Assembly: GCA_041583495.1 (NCBI GenBank)
Contig: JBFHFS010000008.1
Span: 62,001 to 126,000 of the forward strand
DNA from: JBFHFS01 sp041583495
GTDB taxonomy: Bacteria; Bacteroidota; Bacteroidia; Bacteroidales; Marinilabiliaceae
Direction of reading: 5' to 3'
Length of the DNA stretch: 64,000 nucleotides
Position 1 is the stretch's first letter; the number at the start of each line of letters is the position of its first letter. Below the pieces are notes generated by a model. That model was given only the letters and a program-made list of their open reading frames with translations. It made no database searches and was not told the origin of the DNA. The position numbers and the translations under genes are program-made. This document shows positions 61,837 through 64,000 of the stretch, one piece after another.

Positions 61837-64000
61837 TTAAAAGGTTACCTGGAGATTAAAACCATAAGTGCGGGTGGATGGCAGGTTGAAGTTATCAAGT
61901 GATTGATACGAACTTCCTGTGCTCATAACCAGTTCCGGATCAAATGGTGCGTCTTTGTAAAGGAACAATAAGTTCTGACCTACAAACGACAAGGTGGCAT
62001 TATCAATAGGTAAATTCATCTCTTTCACATCGAAGGAATAAGACAAAGATACCTGGCTTATCCGAATGTTGGTACGGTCGTAAGTGTAAGGCTCCTTGAT
62101 CCCGTTACGATCACCTGTGGTGGTATAGTACAGTTTGGGGTCAATAGAGGTTACAGCTGTTCCGGATTCAGTTACTCCGTTGATGCTAACGCTGCCGGCG
62201 TCGCGTGCATCGGCAGTTCTTTGTGAAACACCATATCCGTCGAGCATCGCCTCGGTTTGGCTTACTGCTTTACCACCAATCTTACCGTTGACAAGGAAGC
62301 CCAAAGAGAGGTTTTTGTAGTTGAGACTGTTGCTCCAACCCAGACTCCAATCGGGATTCAAATTACCAATTTTCTCGGTGACAGATGTTTTCAGGGGTGC
62401 TCCGGTGGAATTGCTAAGCAAAATACGGCCCTGATCGTCTCTTCTAAACTTATAAACGTAAATGTCTCCAATGGAACCACCTTCGACGAATTTATTGTCA
62501 TAACCCTCGGATGAACCAGTTGTAAGACCTGAAACCTGAGGGTGAATCTCTACCACTTCATTATTGTTTTTCGAGTAGTTAAGGGCGGTTTTCCATGAAA
62601 AGTTGGAATTCTTCACCGGGGTTGCGTCAATGGAAAGCTCAATACCATTGTTATTGATTTCACCCGCATTCACATAGTAATAGGTGTAGCCCGATCCGGA
62701 GGGTGCCTCCAGTTGAACGAACTGGTCGGTGCTGATGATGTTGTAGTAGGTTAAGTCAAAACCCAGGCGGCCGTTCAGAAAACGCCAGTCGGCTCCAACC
62801 TCGAAGCTGCTGATCATCTCCGGGTTCAGGTCAGTAAAGGGTTTGGTGGTATTTCTGGAGATCCCCCCACCACTTGTGATGGTGTTTTGAGGATCCACTT
62901 TGTTGAAAGGAACCTCGTTACCCACTTGCGACCATGAGGCGCGTAATTTACCAAAGGTCACGAACGCAGGCAGGTCAACCATTTCATTTACCAAAGTGGT
63001 TATACCCACTGCAGGATAAAAATAGGATTGGTTGCCCGTACCGGCCAAAGAAGAGGCCCAGTCGTTACGACCCGACACGTCCAAAAAGATCATGTCTTTA
63101 AAACCAACCTGTGCATTGGCAAAAACGGCTTCTTTGATCAGGCGGCTTCCAAGGGTGGATTTAACCTGCACATTGAAGGCGATATTCTGAAAAAAGAATT
63201 CGTTGGGGTAGAGCAATCCGTCGGTACCAGTGTTGACACTGACGCCTTTACCATAAGTGTATTTTTGGTAGCTGGCCCCTACCACACCATTCAGGCTGAA
63301 ATTACCCAACTTCTTGTCGAAAGTCAAAATACCGTCGGTATACATCAACTCATCGGTGTATTTCTGATAATCCCAACGACCATTCTTGTGAACGTTGGTG
63401 GTGTTCGATCCTGCTGCATGCTGCTGCTCAAAGGACTTGTTGGCGAAATCGTAGTTTCCGCGAACCTGGAACTTCAGGGCGTCGGAGATTTCATAGTCGA
63501 GCACCATATTGGCAATTAACCTTTTGGTGTTGTCCGTCTTGGGCTGGTTATGGAGTATCCAATAGGGGTTAGATTGATGGTGATCGCTGATGAACCAATT
63601 TTGGAGGTACATATTACGGTCTTCATCAAACACCTGATAATTCTCTTTGTAGTCTGAAAAATCCTTGTCGCGTGGAAAGAAATACAATCCGGTAAGCGGG
63701 TTTAGGTAATAACCTGCGGGTTGGCGGTTTTTAGATTTCTCAGAAGTGAGCATCACGTTCGAGCTAATGGTCAGCTTGTCGTTAAACAGCTTTGTGCTTT
63801 GCTTCAGGGTGATGTTGTTTCTCAGATAGGTGTTGGTTGGCACAATTCCCTTGGCCGAAGTATTTCCATAAGAGAAATAAGCCGTAGTGCGGTCGTTTCC
63901 ACCACTGATGGATACCGTGTTAACGGCGTTGGTTCCTGTCTGGAAAAAGTCGTCCACATAGTTGCTGGCATAATCACCAGCGGTATACGACCAACTCTCT
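61837..64000 (-). CDS. susC: SusC/RagA TonB-dependent receptor, 5' end cut by window edge
   Basis: This is the second SusC, of which the C-terminal 721 residues lie in the window; the frame is open to base 64000 (reading ESWSYTAGDYASNYVDDFFQ at the edge), so plug, possible STN domain and signal peptide are outside. Barrel strands include TVSISGGNDRTTAYFSYGNT, MIFLDVSGRNDWASSLAGTG, LRASWSQVGNEVPFNK, SSFEVGADWRFLNGRLGFDL, TYYNIISTDQFVQLEAP, and NLNPDWSLGWSNSLNYKNLS. The end RTYGFNLQVTF is typical. It is translated 12 bases ahead of the SusD homologue. Whether it signals through an ECF/FecR pair cannot be judged here. Confidence 0.94.
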   Translation of the reverse strand, partial: ESWSYTAGDYASNYVDDFFQTGTNAVNTVSISGGNDRTTAYFSYGNTSAKGIVPTNTYLRNNITLKQSTKLFNDKLTISSNVMLTSEKSKNRQPAGYYLNPLTGLYFFPRDKDFSDYKENYQVFDEDRNMYLQNWFISDHHQSNPYWILHNQPKTDNTKRLIANMVLDYEISDALKFQVRGNYDFANKSFEQQHAAGSNTTNVHKNGRWDYQKYTDELMYTDGILTFDKKLGNFSLNGVVGASYQKYTYGKGVSVNTGTDGLLYPNEFFFQNIAFNVQVKSTLGSRLIKEAVFANAQVGFKDMIFLDVSGRNDWASSLAGTGNQSYFYPAVGITTLVNEMVDLPAFVTFGKLRASWSQVGNEVPFNKVDPQNTITSGGGISRNTTKPFTDLNPEMISSFEVGADWRFLNGRLGFDLTYYNIISTDQFVQLEAPSGSGYTYYYVNAGEINNNGIELSIDATPVKNSNFSWKTALNYSKNNNEVVEIHPQVSGLTTGSSEGYDNKFVEGGSIGDIYVYKFRRDDQGRILLSNSTGAPLKTSVTEKIGNLNPDWSLGWSNSLNYKNLSLGFLVNGKIGGKAVSQTEAMLDGYGVSQRTADARDAGSVSINGVTESGTAVTSIDPKLYYTTTGDRNGIKEPYTYDRTNIRISQVSLSYSFDVKEMNLPIDNATLSFVGQNLLFLYKDAPFDPELVMSTGSSYQSLDNFNLPSTRTYGFNLQVTF

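Overview
The window is chromosomal DNA from a Bacteroidota bacterium, probably a polysaccharide-degrading member of Bacteroidia; the order is inference. The evidence is two SusC/SusD pairs, an ECF sigma/FecR pair next to an STN-domain SusC, a type IX secretion sorting domain, a short (286 aa) primary sigma factor, TAnnTTTG-type -7 elements, and few Shine-Dalgarno sequences. No tRNA, rRNA, CRISPR array, transposase or integrase gene was recognised.

Layout. 1-7.2 kb: a galM fragment cut by the window edge, a COG2509-type FAD oxidoreductase, a zinc-ribbon membrane protein, a lipoprotein metallophosphoesterase and two secreted alpha/beta hydrolases. 7.5-11.2 kb: a compact minus-strand operon (ArsR regulator, split-Soret/C_GCAxxG_C_C cytochrome, rhodanese, TauE/SafE exporter, outer-membrane protein) that looks like a sulfur or redox stress unit, with a perfect inverted repeat upstream. 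11.3-13.2 kb: a gene remnant, an iron-sulfur flavoprotein, and the most remarkable gene of the window: a secreted protein with a near-perfect copy of eukaryotic ubiquitin (69 of 74 residues identical to human ubiquitin residues 1-74) fused to a cadherin-like domain and a type IX secretion C-terminal domain. 13.6-34 kb: mostly housekeeping (rocD, a lone TonB-dependent receptor, a D-2-hydroxyacid dehydrogenase, yjbQ, a glycosyltransferase, gyrB, rpoD, degP, dapF, uvrB, an outer-membrane barrel, cutC, an acyl-CoA ligase and a TPR protein).

34-64 kb is a large glycan-utilisation region. It holds a GH2 beta-galactosidase with a discoidin-like tail, a broken sialidase-family gene, GH125 and GH92 alpha-mannosidases, a GH78 alpha-rhamnosidase and a lipoprotein with a putative uncharacterised glycosidase fold. 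These are followed by an ECF sigma factor, FecR, SusC, SusD, a DUF5018-like surface lipoprotein and a GHL10 lipoprotein, then a second SusC/SusD pair on the opposite strand that runs off the right edge. The enzyme set suggests attack on a mannose-, galactose- and rhamnose-containing heteroglycan or glycoprotein glycan. The FecR/STN system would sense substrate at the SusC receptor and release the ECF sigma factor.

The gaps between the glycan genes (43.0-43.5, 46.2-46.4 and 59.1-60.2 kb) are packed with several families of short palindromic interspersed repeats, including a 107-bp element with terminal inverted repeats and a direct duplication of about 155 bp. All product calls are from reading motifs and overall resemblance; no database search was run.
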